From an uncultured Paracoccaceae bacterium (GTDB lineage: Bacteria; Pseudomonadota; Alphaproteobacteria; Rhodobacterales; Rhodobacteraceae): a stretch of 64,000 nt of DNA. The stretch's first letter is position 1, and every line of letters begins with the position of its first letter. Positions 25,231-35,274 of this stretch are shown here, one piece after another. Below the pieces are notes generated by a model that saw nothing but the letters and a program-made list of their open reading frames with translations, ran no database searches and had not been told where the DNA came from. Location: NCBI GenBank assembly GCA_947498985.1, contig CANMMF010000006.1, positions 282,586 through 346,585 of the forward strand, read 5' to 3'. The position numbers and the translations under genes are program-made.

Positions 25231-25899
25231 ATGGCAGACCAGAGCCCTTCCCTCGACTGGCGCGGTGACGTGCCCGTCTCCACCACGTTCGACGACCCGT
25301 ATTTTTCGCTGGAAAACGGATTGGCGGAGACGCGGCACGTGTTTCTGGATGGCAACGGTCTGCCCGGGCGCTTCCGCGACGGCTTCCGGATTGCCGAGCT
25401 GGGCTTCGGCACCGGTCTGAATCTGCTGGCGACGCTCGCACTCTGGCGCGCGACCGGGCAGAGCGGTCAGCTGCGCTTTACCAGTTTCGAGGCTTTCCCG
25501 CTGGCCCCCGCGGACATGATCCGCGCGCAGGCGGGCTTTGCGGATCTGGCGGAGGTCGCCGCCGATCTCGCCCCGGTCTGGCGGCAGGGTTCGCGCCGCT
25601 TCGAGACGGCGGAGCTGCGGTTCGAGCTGATCGAAGGCGATGCGCGCGCCACCCTGCCGCGCTGGTCCGGCGCGGCGGATGCGTGGTTTCTGGACGGCTT
25701 CGCGCCTGCCCGCAATCCCGCCTTGTGGGAGCCGCCGCTGATGGCCGAGGTCGTCCGCCACATGGCGCCGCACGGCACGGCGGCGACCTATACCGCCGCG
25801 GGCCATGTCAGACGCGCGCTTGCACAGGCCGGGCTCGATGTGCAACGGGTGGCCGGGTACGGGCGCAAGCGTCACATGACCATCGCCAAGACCCCCTGA
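25231..25899 (+). CDS. mnmD: tRNA (5-methylaminomethyl-2-thiouridine)(34)-methyltransferase
   Basis: A 222-residue SAM-dependent methyltransferase matching the MnmC methyltransferase domain. Signature parts are YFSLENGLAETRHVFLDGNG, the SAM site AELGFGTGLNLLAT, and DAWFLDGFAPARNPALW. It completes mnm5(s2)U34 in tRNAs reading two-box codons. An in-frame upstream ATG at 25129 exists, but ATG 25231 gives the family N-terminus. It is divergent from the FAD enzyme; the next gene, a transporter, follows after 14 bases. Confidence 0.9.
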   Translation: MADQSPSLDWRGDVPVSTTFDDPYFSLENGLAETRHVFLDGNGLPGRFRDGFRIAELGFGTGLNLLATLALWRATGQSGQLRFTSFEAFPLAPADMIRAQAGFADLAEVAADLAPVWRQGSRRFETAELRFELIEGDARATLPRWSGAADAWFLDGFAPARNPALWEPPLMAEVVRHMAPHGTAATYTAAGHVRRALAQAGLDVQRVAGYGRKRHMTIAKTP

Positions 25900-25913
25900 C
25901 CGGAACCACGGAC

Positions 25914-26780
25914 ATGGCCCAGCAAAACACCCGTCTCGGCATTCTGCTGATGGTCGCCACGACGCTGGTCTTTGCCATTCAGGACGGTCTCTCGCGGCAT
26001 CTGGCGACCGAATACAACGTCATGATGATCGTGATGGTGCGCTACTGGTTTCTGGCCGCCTTCGTGCTGGCCATCGCGGCGCGCCGGGCGGGCGGTTTGC
26101 GGGCCACGGCGGCCACGCGCCAGCCCTGGGTGCAGGGGTTCCGCGCGGCATTGCTGGCGGTCGAGATCAACGTGATGGTGCTGGCTTTCGTCTATCTGGG
26201 ACTGGTGGAAAGCCACGCGGTCTTTGCCTGCTACCCGCTGCTCGTGGCCGCGCTGTCGGGCCCGATCCTGGGCGAGCATGTGGGCTGGCGACGGTGGAGC
26301 GCCATCGGCATCGGCTTTATCGGCGTGATCATCATCCTGCAGCCCGACCAGGGCGTGTTTTCGCCCTACGCGGCGATCCCGCTGCTGGCCGCGTTCATGT
26401 TTGCGCTTTACGGGTTGCTCACCCGTTACGTCGCGCGCGTTGACAGTGCCGCCACCTCGTTTTTCTGGACCGGCACCGTGGGCGCCGTGGTGGCCACCGC
26501 CATCGGCATCTGGTTCTGGGAGCCGATGCGCGGCGCGGACTGGCTCTGGATGGCGACGCTTTGCATGACCGGGGCCTTGGGCCACTACCTGCTGATCCGC
26601 GCCTACGAAGTGGCCGAGGCCAGCGCGGTGCAGCCCTTCGCCTATCTGCAACTGCCCTTCGCCTCGGCGCTGGGGATCGCGATTTTCGGCGAGGTGCTGA
26701 GGCCCACCGTGGCAATCGGCGCCGGTCTCATCGTGGCCGCCGGGCTCTTCACGCTCTGGCGTGCCCGGCAGGTGGGATAG
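25914..26780 (+). CDS. DMT-superfamily (EamA) transporter
   Basis: A 288-residue membrane protein with ten predicted helices in two EamA repeats of five. The first repeat opens LGILLMVATTLVFAIQDGLS, and the second lies in the C-terminal half. The motif SHAVFACYPLLVAALSGPILGE resembles the conserved helix of RhaT/EamA exporters of amino acids or metabolites. It follows mnmD after 14 bases and may be co-transcribed. Ligand unknown. Confidence 0.9.
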   Translation: MAQQNTRLGILLMVATTLVFAIQDGLSRHLATEYNVMMIVMVRYWFLAAFVLAIAARRAGGLRATAATRQPWVQGFRAALLAVEINVMVLAFVYLGLVESHAVFACYPLLVAALSGPILGEHVGWRRWSAIGIGFIGVIIILQPDQGVFSPYAAIPLLAAFMFALYGLLTRYVARVDSAATSFFWTGTVGAVVATAIGIWFWEPMRGADWLWMATLCMTGALGHYLLIRAYEVAEASAVQPFAYLQLPFASALGIAIFGEVLRPTVAIGAGLIVAAGLFTLWRARQVG

Positions 26781-26789
26781 GCGCGCGCC

Positions 26790-28751
26790 TCACTGGCTTT
26801 CGCGGGCTTTGGCGGTGATCGTTGCACCAGCCAGCTCCGCGCTGAACGGCACCGGATGCGGATCCTGGCCCAGCCGCGCACGGTAGACCGGCAGCGATTC
26901 CGCCACCCGCATCACGTAGTTGCGGGTCTCGTCGAACGGGATGAACTCGATCCAGTCGATGATGTCGACCTCGCCTTTCAGCGGATCGCCGAAGCGCGTT
27001 TTCCATTGCGGCGGACGGCCCGGACCGGCGTTGTAGCCCGCCGAGATCATCACGATATTGCCGTCGAACCGACGCGCCAGATAGGCCAGGTATTCCGAGC
27101 CCAGAGCGGCGTTGTATTCGGGATCCGTCAGCAGTTTGGCGCGGCTGTAGCCCAGCCCCAGCCAGCCCGACACATCCTTGGCGGTGCCCGGCATCAGCTG
27201 CATGAAGCCGCGCGCGCCGACGCCCGACTGCACCACCGGATCGAACTCCGATTCGCGCCGTGCGATGGCATGCACCAGCGCCTTCTCGACCGGAAAGCTG
27301 CCCTTGGTGATCACCTCGTGCAGCGCGTAATAGGGGGCCGCCAGCTCATGGCCGAACTGTGCCGCGCGCTTGCCCAGCATGACCTGCAGATGCGGGCGGT
27401 TCATCTCCGCCAGCATCTGGCCCATCTGCCCCATCCCCGTCCGGTCCTGGCTTTCGGCCAGATGCGTGAGGAAACGTTCCGCAAGGCTCGTCTCACCCGC
27501 CGCGAGCATGAGCAGAGCCGCGCGGTAGACCGAACTTTGAGTGAAGCCCGCCTCGCGCCAGGGCGGGAAGGCCTCCTTGCCCGCGAGCAGCGGATCAGGC
27601 GCGATGCCGCCCTTTTCCGCCGCGAGCAGCCCGTAAAACGACGTCTGATACCCTGCACCTTCGGCAAAGGCGGCCGCCGCCGCCTCGGCCTCGCCCAGAG
27701 CCTCATGAGCCAGCCCGCGCCAATAGCCCGCCCGACCCACCGAGATCGGCGTCCACACCGCCTCGCGGAAGCGTTCGAAATGAGTGACCGCAAGATCGGG
27801 GCGGTCGAGAAAGCGCAGCGCCAGATAGCCCGAGAGCCATTCCAGATCGGCATAGCTCGACCCTTCGACAAGCCCGTGGGACGACGCGATCCGGTAAGCC
27901 TCTGATACGGCGCCGTCGCGCATGCGGTCGCGCGCGAGATTGCGGCGTTCGCGCGCCCAGGCCCAGGGCTCGCCCAGCCCGTCCGGCCCGGTCGAGCGCT
28001 CCAGCATCAACGCGATGGCGTCCTTGCTGCGGCCCTTGCGCATTCGCCAGAGGAACCGCTCGTAAGCCAGACCGGGATGCCCGGCCAACTCGTCGGGTAC
28101 CGCCTCGATCATCGTGTCGACACCCGCGGCCTGGTTGCGCAGACCGAGCCGCGCCTCCGCCAGCCTGCGCCAGCCCGCATCCACATAAGGCAGCATCGCG
28201 CCCGCGTTCACCGTCCAGCCGTTCCAGAGCGCCATGTCGAGCCGTGCTTCGTGATGCGGCTTCAGCACGTCGCTCCAGGTCTCGTGAAACGCCTTGCGCT
28301 CTTCGGAATCGAGCGAGAGCGTCCGCCAGGCCAGCACGATACCCGCAATCGCCGCCCCTTCCTCATCCGCGGCCATCTGCGCGCGCGCCAGCGCCAGCGC
28401 GCCCAGCCCGGTCTGCGGCAGATCGTCTGCGAAAAAGGCCAGCACCGCGTCGTCGGGGGCCTCTGCCATCGCCTCTTCGGACTTCTTTCGCAGGAAGGCC
28501 AGCCCTGGCCAGTCGCTGTTGCGCGCGAGAAAATCCTGCACCTCTGCCGCATCGCCGCGCCCGTCGCGCAGCGCGTGCCACAGGATGACATCCACCGCCT
28601 CCTGCCCGTCAGCCTGCGCGGCAGAGCGCGCCTCCGCCCAATTGCCCTCGCGCATCACCTCGAGCGCGCGGTCCAGCGCCGCACCGCTTTGTTGCGCCTG
28701 AACGCCGGCGCCGGTGACAAGGAGGAGGAGAACAACAAGAATACGCGACAT
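26790..28751 (-). CDS. soluble lytic murein transglycosylase
   Basis: A 653-residue exported muralytic enzyme. A signal peptide covers residues 1-19 (LVVLLLLVTGAGVQAQ). The large N-terminal helical domain, with superhelical repeats (about residues 25-470), is followed by an SLT catalytic domain. Catalytic glutamate is Glu500 in ARRESEFDP, with GFMQLMPGTA and the AGYNAGPGR motif downstream. It cleaves the MurNAc-GlcNAc bond with formation of 1,6-anhydro-MurNAc. It lies 9 bases past the convergent transporter gene and is divergent from dapA. Confidence 0.93.
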   Translation of the reverse strand: MSRILVVLLLLVTGAGVQAQQSGAALDRALEVMREGNWAEARSAAQADGQEAVDVILWHALRDGRGDAAEVQDFLARNSDWPGLAFLRKKSEEAMAEAPDDAVLAFFADDLPQTGLGALALARAQMAADEEGAAIAGIVLAWRTLSLDSEERKAFHETWSDVLKPHHEARLDMALWNGWTVNAGAMLPYVDAGWRRLAEARLGLRNQAAGVDTMIEAVPDELAGHPGLAYERFLWRMRKGRSKDAIALMLERSTGPDGLGEPWAWARERRNLARDRMRDGAVSEAYRIASSHGLVEGSSYADLEWLSGYLALRFLDRPDLAVTHFERFREAVWTPISVGRAGYWRGLAHEALGEAEAAAAAFAEGAGYQTSFYGLLAAEKGGIAPDPLLAGKEAFPPWREAGFTQSSVYRAALLMLAAGETSLAERFLTHLAESQDRTGMGQMGQMLAEMNRPHLQVMLGKRAAQFGHELAAPYYALHEVITKGSFPVEKALVHAIARRESEFDPVVQSGVGARGFMQLMPGTAKDVSGWLGLGYSRAKLLTDPEYNAALGSEYLAYLARRFDGNIVMISAGYNAGPGRPPQWKTRFGDPLKGEVDIIDWIEFIPFDETRNYVMRVAESLPVYRARLGQDPHPVPFSAELAGATITAKARESQ

Positions 28752-28904
28752 GAGCTTGCAATTTCTCTCTCAAAAAGGAATAGACCCGCTTTGGAGGATA
28801 TAGCGCCCGGCCGGGTCTTCAACTCACATTCCCGGGCGTTGCCGGGGAACGGGCAAGAATTCTCCTAGACTGCAAGCGAGACCGGAAATCAAAAGGAGCG
28901 TGTC

Positions 28905-29780
28905 ATGTTGAAGGGATCAATGCCAGCCCTGGTCACGCCGTTCAAGGACGGCGCGGTGGATTTCGACACGCTCAAACATCTTGTGGAATGGCAGATCGGC
29001 GAAGGCAGCCACGGCATCGTGCCGGTCGGCACCACCGGCGAAAGCCCCACGCTGAGCCATAGCGAGCATGAGGCGGTTGTCGAATGTGTGGTCGGGACGG
29101 CGGCGGGCCGGGTGCCGGTTGTGGCGGGCGCAGGCTCCAACAACACCGCCGAGGCGATGCGGCTCATGCAGCATGCGCATAAGGTGGGCGCCACCGCGGC
29201 GCTGGTGGTCACGCCCTATTACAACAAGCCGACGCAGGCCGGTCTGATCGCCCATTTCACCGCCCTGCACGATTGCTGCGAGTTGCCCATCGTGATCTAC
29301 AACATCCCCGGCCGGTCGGTGGTCGACATGACACCGGCGACCATGGGCGAGCTGGCGAAACTGCCGCGGATCATCGGGGTGAAGGACGCCACCGGCGATC
29401 TGGCGCGGGTCAGCGCGCAACGGATCACCTGCGGAGCCGATTTCATCCAGGTGTCGGGAGAGGACGCAACCGCGCACGGGTTCAACGCCCAGGGCGGCAC
29501 CGGCTGCATCTCGGTCACCGCCAATGTCGCGCCGCGGCTCTGCTCGGAGCTGCAATCGGCCTGTCTTGCCGGTGATTACGGCACGGCGCTCACGATCCAG
29601 GACCGGCTGATGCCGCTGCATCAGGCGATCTTTACCGAGCCCGGCCTCTGCGGCGTGAAATACGCGATGTCGACGCTGGGTCTTTGCGGCGAAGAGGTGC
29701 GCCCGCCGCTGGTGCCGATCGAGGCCGCCACCCGCGCCAAAGTCGATGCGGGCCTGCGGCATGCGGGGCTCTTGAACTGA
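28905..29780 (+). CDS. dapA: 4-hydroxy-tetrahydrodipicolinate synthase
   Basis: A 291-residue TIM-barrel aldolase that condenses pyruvate with aspartate semialdehyde in lysine and diaminopimelate synthesis. Conserved parts are [11 protein letters not shown] (substrate pocket), [13 protein letters not shown], the tyrosine in IYNIPGR and the Schiff-base lysine Lys160 in [10 protein letters not shown]. It has its own upstream region and a strong terminator downstream; the partner dapB lies 11 kb away. Confidence 0.96.
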   Translation: MLKGSMPALVTPFKDGAVDFDTLKHLVEWQIGEGSHGIVPVGTTGESPTLSHSEHEAVVECVVGTAAGRVPVVAGAGSNNTAEAMRLMQHAHKVGATAALVVTPYYNKPTQAGLIAHFTALHDCCELPIVIYNIPGRSVVDMTPATMGELAKLPRIIGVKDATGDLARVSAQRITCGADFIQVSGEDATAHGFNAQGGTGCISVTANVAPRLCSELQSACLAGDYGTALTIQDRLMPLHQAIFTEPGLCGVKYAMSTLGLCGEEVRPPLVPIEAATRAKVDAGLRHAGLLN

Positions 29781-29815
29781 CGCGCCACGGCTTTGGCCGA
29801 TTGGAGACAGCAGAG

Positions 29816-29846
29816 CGGGCGGAGCATGTGCTCCGCCCGTTTGCTT
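29816..29846 (+). terminator. intrinsic terminator after dapA
   Basis: An 11-bp perfect stem, CGGGCGGAGCA at 29816-29826 with TGCTCCGCCCG at 29829-29839 and a two-base loop (probably opening to four), is followed by TTTGCTTT. It starts 36 bases after the dapA stop. Confidence 0.8.
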
Positions 29847-29896
29847 TGCGGCCCCCCCCCCCGCGCAATTCCGCGCAGGGGTCTGTTGGCTGAGAA

Positions 29897-31225
29897 CTAC
29901 TGGCTGACGGACGTCGCCAGCCCGTCGGGCTGGCCCACGACGACGAAATGCAACGCGTCGGGGCGCATCACCTCGGAGGCCACGCGCCGGATATCCTCCA
30001 GCGTGACCGCCTCGACCATCGCGTTGCGCGTGGTCACGTAGTCGGGCTCCAGATCGTCCATCTGCATGCCCACGAGGATCCGCGCAATCGGGCCATTGCC
30101 GTCAAAGCGCAGCGGGTACGCGCCGGTCAGGTAGGTCTTGGCCGCATCGAGCTCTTCCTGCGTCACACCCTGCTCGGACATGCGCGCCCATTCGTCGCGG
30201 ATGACCTCCACCGCCTCGGCGATCCGGTTGTTGGCCGATGCCACCCGGCCCATATAGAGCGCGGCATGGTCTTTCGGCACCAGATAGGAGTAGACGCCAT
30301 AGGTCAGGCCGCGCTTTTCGCGCACCTCTTCCATCAACCGCGCCTCGAACCCGCCACCGCCGAAGATCGTGTTCATCACGAAGGCCGCGAAGAAATCCGG
30401 ATGGTGCCGCTCCAGCCCGCGATGGCCGAAGATCGCCACCGATTGCGGTGTCTCGAACGGCACGACTGTCACACCGCCCGCCGTTTCGACCTCGATATCG
30501 GCAGGCTGCGGCAGACCGGTCTCGGGCAGATCGCCCAGCAGCGCGTCCATCAGCGCGCCCAGCTCTTCGGCAGAGATGTCGCCCGCCGCCGCAATATAGA
30601 CCCGGTCGCGCGCCAGAACGCCCTGATGGGCGGCCACGATATCCGCGCGCGTCAGGGAAGCGACGCTCTCCAGCGTGCCTTCGTAAGGCGTGCCATACGG
30701 GTGGTTGGGGAACACCATCGCATCGAAGGCCGCCCCCACGATTTCATCAGGATCGACCAGATCGGAGCGGATGCCGGACACCACCTGCGCGCGCACCCGT
30801 TCCAGAGAGGCCGCGTCAAAGACCGGCTCGACCAGCGAGGCGCGCAAAAGCGCCACGGCCTCGTCGCGATTCTCCGTCAGAAAGCTTGCCGAGATCGAGA
30901 CCGCGTCGTCGCTGGCATCGTAGTCGAACCGCGCGGCCAGCGCCTCTGTCGCTTCGGCAAAGCCGCGCGCATCCATGTCTGCCGCGCCTTCCTCGAGCAG
31001 GCCCACCATCAGATTGGTGGCTCCCCGCTTGCCGGGCAGATCGAGCGACGCGCCGCCGCGAAACCGCAGTTCCAGCGACACGAACGGGATCGAGGGTTCC
31101 TCGACCAGCCAGGCCTTCAGCCCGCCGGGGCTTTCGACCTTCTGGATGTCGATCTCGGCCCGCGCCATGGTGGCGCCCATCAGGCATGTGACAAGACATG
31201 CGATCCGCAGGGTAAACCGGGTCAT
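29897..31225 (-). CDS. M16-family peptidase-like subunit lacking the HxxEH motif
   Basis: A 442-residue exported protein with a signal peptide at residues 1-23. It has the two-part M16 fold, including the C-terminal REKRGLTYGVYSYLV motif that contacts substrate. The zinc-binding HxxEH is replaced by NLMVGLLEEG, so this subunit cannot bind zinc as usual. It pairs with the next upstream gene, which has the motif, as in the alpha/beta subunits of processing peptidases. The two overlap by four bases. Confidence 0.9.
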   Translation of the reverse strand: MTRFTLRIACLVTCLMGATMARAEIDIQKVESPGGLKAWLVEEPSIPFVSLELRFRGGASLDLPGKRGATNLMVGLLEEGAADMDARGFAEATEALAARFDYDASDDAVSISASFLTENRDEAVALLRASLVEPVFDAASLERVRAQVVSGIRSDLVDPDEIVGAAFDAMVFPNHPYGTPYEGTLESVASLTRADIVAAHQGVLARDRVYIAAAGDISAEELGALMDALLGDLPETGLPQPADIEVETAGGVTVVPFETPQSVAIFGHRGLERHHPDFFAAFVMNTIFGGGGFEARLMEEVREKRGLTYGVYSYLVPKDHAALYMGRVASANNRIAEAVEVIRDEWARMSEQGVTQEELDAAKTYLTGAYPLRFDGNGPIARILVGMQMDDLEPDYVTTRNAMVEAVTLEDIRRVASEVMRPDALHFVVVGQPDGLATSVSQ

Positions 31226-32589
31226 TGCGTCACCTCCGTCTCAGGCCCCATCAGGTAGCCGGTCACCGCTTTCCTGCGGTCAAACACGTCGCGCGCGGCC
31301 TCGATGATCTCTTCGGGTGTGACCGCCTGCAGGATCTCCGGCCAGGCCTGCACATCCTCGACCGTCAGCCCGGCGGTCAGCGCAGCACCATAGCGGCGCG
31401 CCAGCCGGTCGGCATTGTCGCGCGCATAGATCTGCTGCGCGCGGATCTGGAACTTGATGCGCTCCAGCTGCCCGGGGTCCACGCCATCCTCGATGAATTG
31501 CGCGACGGTTGCGTCCATCAGCGCCTCGCCCTCCTCCAGACTCACACCCTCGGCAGGCACGATCACCAGCCCGAAGCTCGTGTCGTCAAGCGAGGTGCCG
31601 GAGTAGAAGGCCGAAGTATAGACAGCCTTCTGCTGCTCGAATTGCAGCTTTTGCGTCAGGACAGAGGTCTGCCCGCCGCCCAGAACCTCGGCCAGCAAGG
31701 TCAGCGCCGCGGCCTTTTCCTGCGCGCCGGGATCGCGTTCGGGGGCGAGATAGGTGCGCAGAACGTATGGCTGCGCCACACGCGGATCGCGCATCATCAG
31801 GCGGCGTTCGGCCAGATGCACCGGCTCATCCACGCGGTCGCGCGGGCCAACCGCCGGATTGGCGGGGATAGGCCCGTAATGCTCTTTCGCCAGCTTGTAG
31901 ACCTCGTCGGGATCGGCATCGCCCGCGACGATCAGGATCGCGTTGTTGGGCGCGTAGTGCAATTCGTAGAAGGCCAGCGCGTCCTCGAGATCCAGCGTCT
32001 CCATCTCGTGGCGCCAGCCGATGATCGGCGTGCCGTAGGGGTGGTTGAGATATTGCGCGGCGCGGCGCTGTTCGCGGAACAATGCGCCGGGGTCGTTTTC
32101 GACCCGCTGGTTGCGCTCTTCGATGATCACCTCGCGCTCGGTCAGGATATCGGCCTCGTCGAGTTGAAGGTTGACCATCCGGTCCGCCTCCATCTGCATC
32201 ATCAGGCCCAGCCGGTCGGCGGCCACGCGCTGAAAATAGCCGGTATAGTCGAAGCTGGTGAACGCGTTGTCGCGCCCGCCATTGGCGGCGACCACCTCGC
32301 TGAACTCGCCAGGCGCCAGCGTTTCGGTGCCTTTGAAGAGCAGGTGTTCGAGAAAATGCGCGACGCCGGACGTGCCGCGCGGCTCATCGGCAGAGCCTGC
32401 GCGGTACCACACCATATGCACGACGGCGGGGGCGCGGTGATCCTCGATCACGACGATCTCCATCCCGTTGTCCAGCTCGAATGTCGTGACGGCGTCATGA
32501 GCGCCTTGCGATCCGTCACCTGCGCTGTCTGCCGCAAGCGGCAAAGCAGCAAGGCAGGCCAGGGCAGCGGTTGCGGCCAGTCTGAGCAT
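31222..32589 (-). CDS. M16-family zinc metallopeptidase (catalytic subunit)
   Basis: A 455-residue exported metallopeptidase. The signal peptide is residues 1-21. The inverted zinc motif HFLEH is at residues 78-82, with a distal glutamate in LTEREVIIEER. The start is ATG 32589 with AGGGAG upstream; an open frame to a TTG at 32610 is ignored. Members cleave small unfolded peptides, and the inactive partner in the next gene probably completes the chamber. Located in the periplasm by signal peptide. It follows the DUF3035 lipoprotein and lspA in the same direction. Confidence 0.92.
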   Translation of the reverse strand: MLRLAATAALACLAALPLAADSAGDGSQGAHDAVTTFELDNGMEIVVIEDHRAPAVVHMVWYRAGSADEPRGTSGVAHFLEHLLFKGTETLAPGEFSEVVAANGGRDNAFTSFDYTGYFQRVAADRLGLMMQMEADRMVNLQLDEADILTEREVIIEERNQRVENDPGALFREQRRAAQYLNHPYGTPIIGWRHEMETLDLEDALAFYELHYAPNNAILIVAGDADPDEVYKLAKEHYGPIPANPAVGPRDRVDEPVHLAERRLMMRDPRVAQPYVLRTYLAPERDPGAQEKAAALTLLAEVLGGGQTSVLTQKLQFEQQKAVYTSAFYSGTSLDDTSFGLVIVPAEGVSLEEGEALMDATVAQFIEDGVDPGQLERIKFQIRAQQIYARDNADRLARRYGAALTAGLTVEDVQAWPEILQAVTPEEIIEAARDVFDRRKAVTGYLMGPETEVTQ

Positions 32590-32865
32590 GAGGCTCCCTT
32601 CTCTCAGCAAGCGTTGTCCGAGAAACCTACGGCGGCGCGGATGAAGTTCAAGCGTTCGTGACGCTTATGTGAGCGGAGGTCAGGCCGTGCGCTGTGCGTG
32701 TGCCGCTCCGTGGCGCGCGCCGCGTGGCTTTGTTGCGGCAGGGCTGCCCCGGGCCGAGAGGCGCCGGCCGCAGGTTTTCCGGGTCTTACGACATGCAGGG
32801 CCGTGCGCCAAAATCGCGGCAAATCCCAGAGTTTTCAGACAGTTCCGCGGAGATCTTAGCGCGCC

Positions 32866-33381
32866 CTAGGGCTCGGGCGGTGCGGCGGGGGTCCGGCGGT
32901 CGTTGCGGCGGTAGATCTCGAGCCAGCGATAGGCGTCGAGTGTCTGGCGGCGATAGGCGCGGTAATAGTCGTCCGTCGGTACAATCGACCAGGTAAAGAG
33001 CGACCGGCGCTTGCGGAACGCCAGATCCTCGGCGGCCAGTTGCTGGCGGATCGCCGGATCGCGGCCATAGCGGCTGGCGGAATTGATCAAGGCCACGTCC
33101 CCGGCAGGCACGCCGGCCCCGGCATCGAGCCGCGCGGGGTTGCCGCCGAGCGCCGCCACCGCGTCCTGAAGCGGCGTCTGATCGGTGCGGTTGGCACCAC
33201 CCGGGGTCGGCGCTGGCAGGGCAGTATAGCTCTCGGGCGCCTGCAGCGGTTTGTTCGGCACGATCGAGAATTCCTCGGGCTGGCCGGAATTGGTGCGCAG
33301 ATCGTGCAGGGTGATATCCCGCTCGCTGCAGGCCGCCAGACCCAAGATCGCTGTCACTGCAACAAGATGCGTGCGCCGCAT
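32866..33381 (-). CDS. DUF3035 lipoprotein
   Basis: A 171-residue lipoprotein. The lipobox LAAC places the lipidated cysteine at about residue 19. The rest is polar, and ends in an Arg- and Pro-rich tail. GGAGG lies seven bases before ATG 33381; an upstream ATG at 33438 is not supported. It is next to lspA, the peptidase that processes such signal peptides, and upstream of the M16 pair. Function unknown. Confidence 0.85.
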   Translation of the reverse strand: MRRTHLVAVTAILGLAACSERDITLHDLRTNSGQPEEFSIVPNKPLQAPESYTALPAPTPGGANRTDQTPLQDAVAALGGNPARLDAGAGVPAGDVALINSASRYGRDPAIRQQLAAEDLAFRKRRSLFTWSIVPTDDYYRAYRRQTLDAYRWLEIYRRNDRRTPAAPPEP

Positions 33382-33467
33382 CAGCCACCCTCCATTCGTA
33401 TTGCTGTCAGGCTTAACCCATCTGAAAGGCGGCGTCACGGGGCGAATTTCAGCAAATCGCTCGGGTG

Positions 33468-33995
33468 TTACGCGGCTGCCTTGGTGCCGGGAAAGAGCAC
33501 CAGCCCAAGCGCGCCCGCGAAGATCGCGATATCGGCCACGTTGAAGGCAAAGGGGTTGGCGATGCCGCAGCAGGACATGTTAAGGAAATCCGCCACCGCT
33601 CCGTAAAGCAGCCGGTCCACCACGTTGCCCAGGGCGCCGCCGATCAGCAGACCCGCCGCGATCAGGCCGGGCCGTCCCGGCGGCTCGCGGCGCATCCAGA
33701 CCAGCACAAACAGCACGATCCCGAGCGCCACGGAGATCAGGATCCAGCGCGTGGCGGGCGCCTCTCCGGCCAGCAGACCGAAGTTGATGCCGTAATTCCA
33801 CGCCATGCGCAGGTTGAGGAAGGGCGGCCAGACATCGATGGCCAGCCGGTTGGCCAGATCCATCGCATGCACAACCCAGTATTTGGAGATCTGGTCGATC
33901 ACGAAGATCAACAGCGCAACGCCCCATACCAGTCGTATCGGTCTCTTGCTCGCTCTGCTGGGGGTGGGCACGATTGCGGCCTCATCTCGGAACAT
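33468..33995 (-). CDS. lspA: lipoprotein signal peptidase
   Basis: A 175-residue four-helix inner-membrane aspartyl peptidase that cleaves prolipoprotein signal peptides. Catalytic aspartates are Asp127 in GNVVDRLLYGAV and Asp155 in FNVADIAIF. The N-terminal helix carries VIDQISKYWV. The cytosolic N-terminus is extended by about 20 residues. First gene of the DUF3035/M16 run. Confidence 0.95.
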   Translation of the reverse strand: MFRDEAAIVPTPSRASKRPIRLVWGVALLIFVIDQISKYWVVHAMDLANRLAIDVWPPFLNLRMAWNYGINFGLLAGEAPATRWILISVALGIVLFVLVWMRREPPGRPGLIAAGLLIGGALGNVVDRLLYGAVADFLNMSCCGIANPFAFNVADIAIFAGALGLVLFPGTKAAA

Positions 33996-34076
33996 GTCGA
34001 AGTGTTAATAAACGGTTAATGCAGCAACCAGTTGTGTTTTCGTGTCACCTTAGGCCTGCATATGCACAGGATTGTG

Positions 34077-35243
34077 TCAGTTGGTTTGCGCCGTCGCGGC
34101 CAGCAGCGCGCCGTAGGCGGCAAAGACCGCCGCCTCGTCGACCGCGCCCGCGTCGTTCACGGTGAGCGCCACGCAATACGTGCGTCCCGCGTCATCCACA
34201 AGAGCCGACGTGAGGTTCACCACGCCGGGGCTCGACCCGCCCTTGAAGGCCACCCTTTGCCAGGCGCCGGTGTCGGCCAGCCCGGGATTGATCCGCATGA
34301 TGTCGAGCGGCGCCACCTCGCGCGCCAACGCGCAGAGCTGGTCAAGCGGCACATACCACTCCAGCCCCTGCTGCAGGGCCGGCAGGGTCCCGGTCGCGGG
34401 CAGATCGCGGTCGGCGCGCCGGGCGAGCGCAGCGCGGGCCTCCGGCGCCGCGGCCAGATAGGCCGCTGCCGCCCCGGGATCGGTTTTCAGCGCAAAGAAC
34501 GCGCGCGTGGTCAGCAGGTGGTCGAGCCCGAGCGCGCGCGCGATGCGCTCTGCCCCCAGCACGTCAATCAGCAGATCCGTCGCGGTGTTGTCGCTCAGCG
34601 AGATCATCGCCGCGGCAGCGCTGTGCAGCGTGACCGGCGCGCCGTCGGGCAGGTCCTGCATCTGGCCCGACGGCCAGGATTTGTGCCGCGCCTCGAGCCA
34701 TACCACATCGGCCCAGTCGCGCTCGCCCGCCACGATATCGTCCGCCAGAACCTTGAGCACCCCCAGCTTGAAGGCCGAGCCAACCGCCAGAGGCTGTGTG
34801 GCGCCCGCCTCCGCCAGTACCTCTTCGTCCCGTGTCACCAGATAGGCCACGCTGTCGCCCAGCCCCGCCAGGCCCTGCAGCGCGGTGGAAAGATCGATCT
34901 GCCGCGGCAGGGGCGGCGCAAAGAAGAGCCCGGTGACCTGGCCCTCGTCGTTGAGGGCGATCTGTCCGGTCAGCCGGTGGCTCTGCGAGGTCGCGACAAA
35001 GTCTTGCCCAGTGACCTTGACCGCGTCGAACCCGCCCATCACCATCCGCAAATCCGCCACGATGCCCTGCACCTGCGCCAGCGGCACCGCGCTCAGAAAG
35101 GATGGCGCAAATTGCGCCTCGGAGAGCGGGGCGGACAGGATGTCGCGCAACACCTCATCGGCGCTTTGCGCCGCCGCGGGAACCCCGGCCAGCACTGCCG
35201 GAACGCAAAAGACCGACGCCAATGCCCGTCCCAAGAGATCCAT
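34077..35243 (-). CDS. exported serine hydrolase, beta-lactamase fold
   Basis: A 388-residue protein with a signal peptide (residues 1-26). It carries penicillin-recognising motifs: Ser156-Ala-Phe-Lys159, Ser217-Asp-Asn219, and Lys334-Gly-Gly in place of KTG. An extra N-terminal domain of about 100 residues comes before the catalytic part. The layout resembles class A beta-lactamase-like hydrolases; true lactamase activity is not implied, since the glutamate region of class A enzymes is not obvious. It follows purH on the same strand after 31 bases. Confidence 0.85.
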   Translation of the reverse strand: MDLLGRALASVFCVPAVLAGVPAAAQSADEVLRDILSAPLSEAQFAPSFLSAVPLAQVQGIVADLRMVMGGFDAVKVTGQDFVATSQSHRLTGQIALNDEGQVTGLFFAPPLPRQIDLSTALQGLAGLGDSVAYLVTRDEEVLAEAGATQPLAVGSAFKLGVLKVLADDIVAGERDWADVVWLEARHKSWPSGQMQDLPDGAPVTLHSAAAAMISLSDNTATDLLIDVLGAERIARALGLDHLLTTRAFFALKTDPGAAAAYLAAAPEARAALARRADRDLPATGTLPALQQGLEWYVPLDQLCALAREVAPLDIMRINPGLADTGAWQRVAFKGGSSPGVVNLTSALVDDAGRTYCVALTVNDAGAVDEAAVFAAYGALLAATAQTN

Positions 35244-35274
35244 GCCCGCCCCTCCCTGTTCGGTCCCCGAAAGC

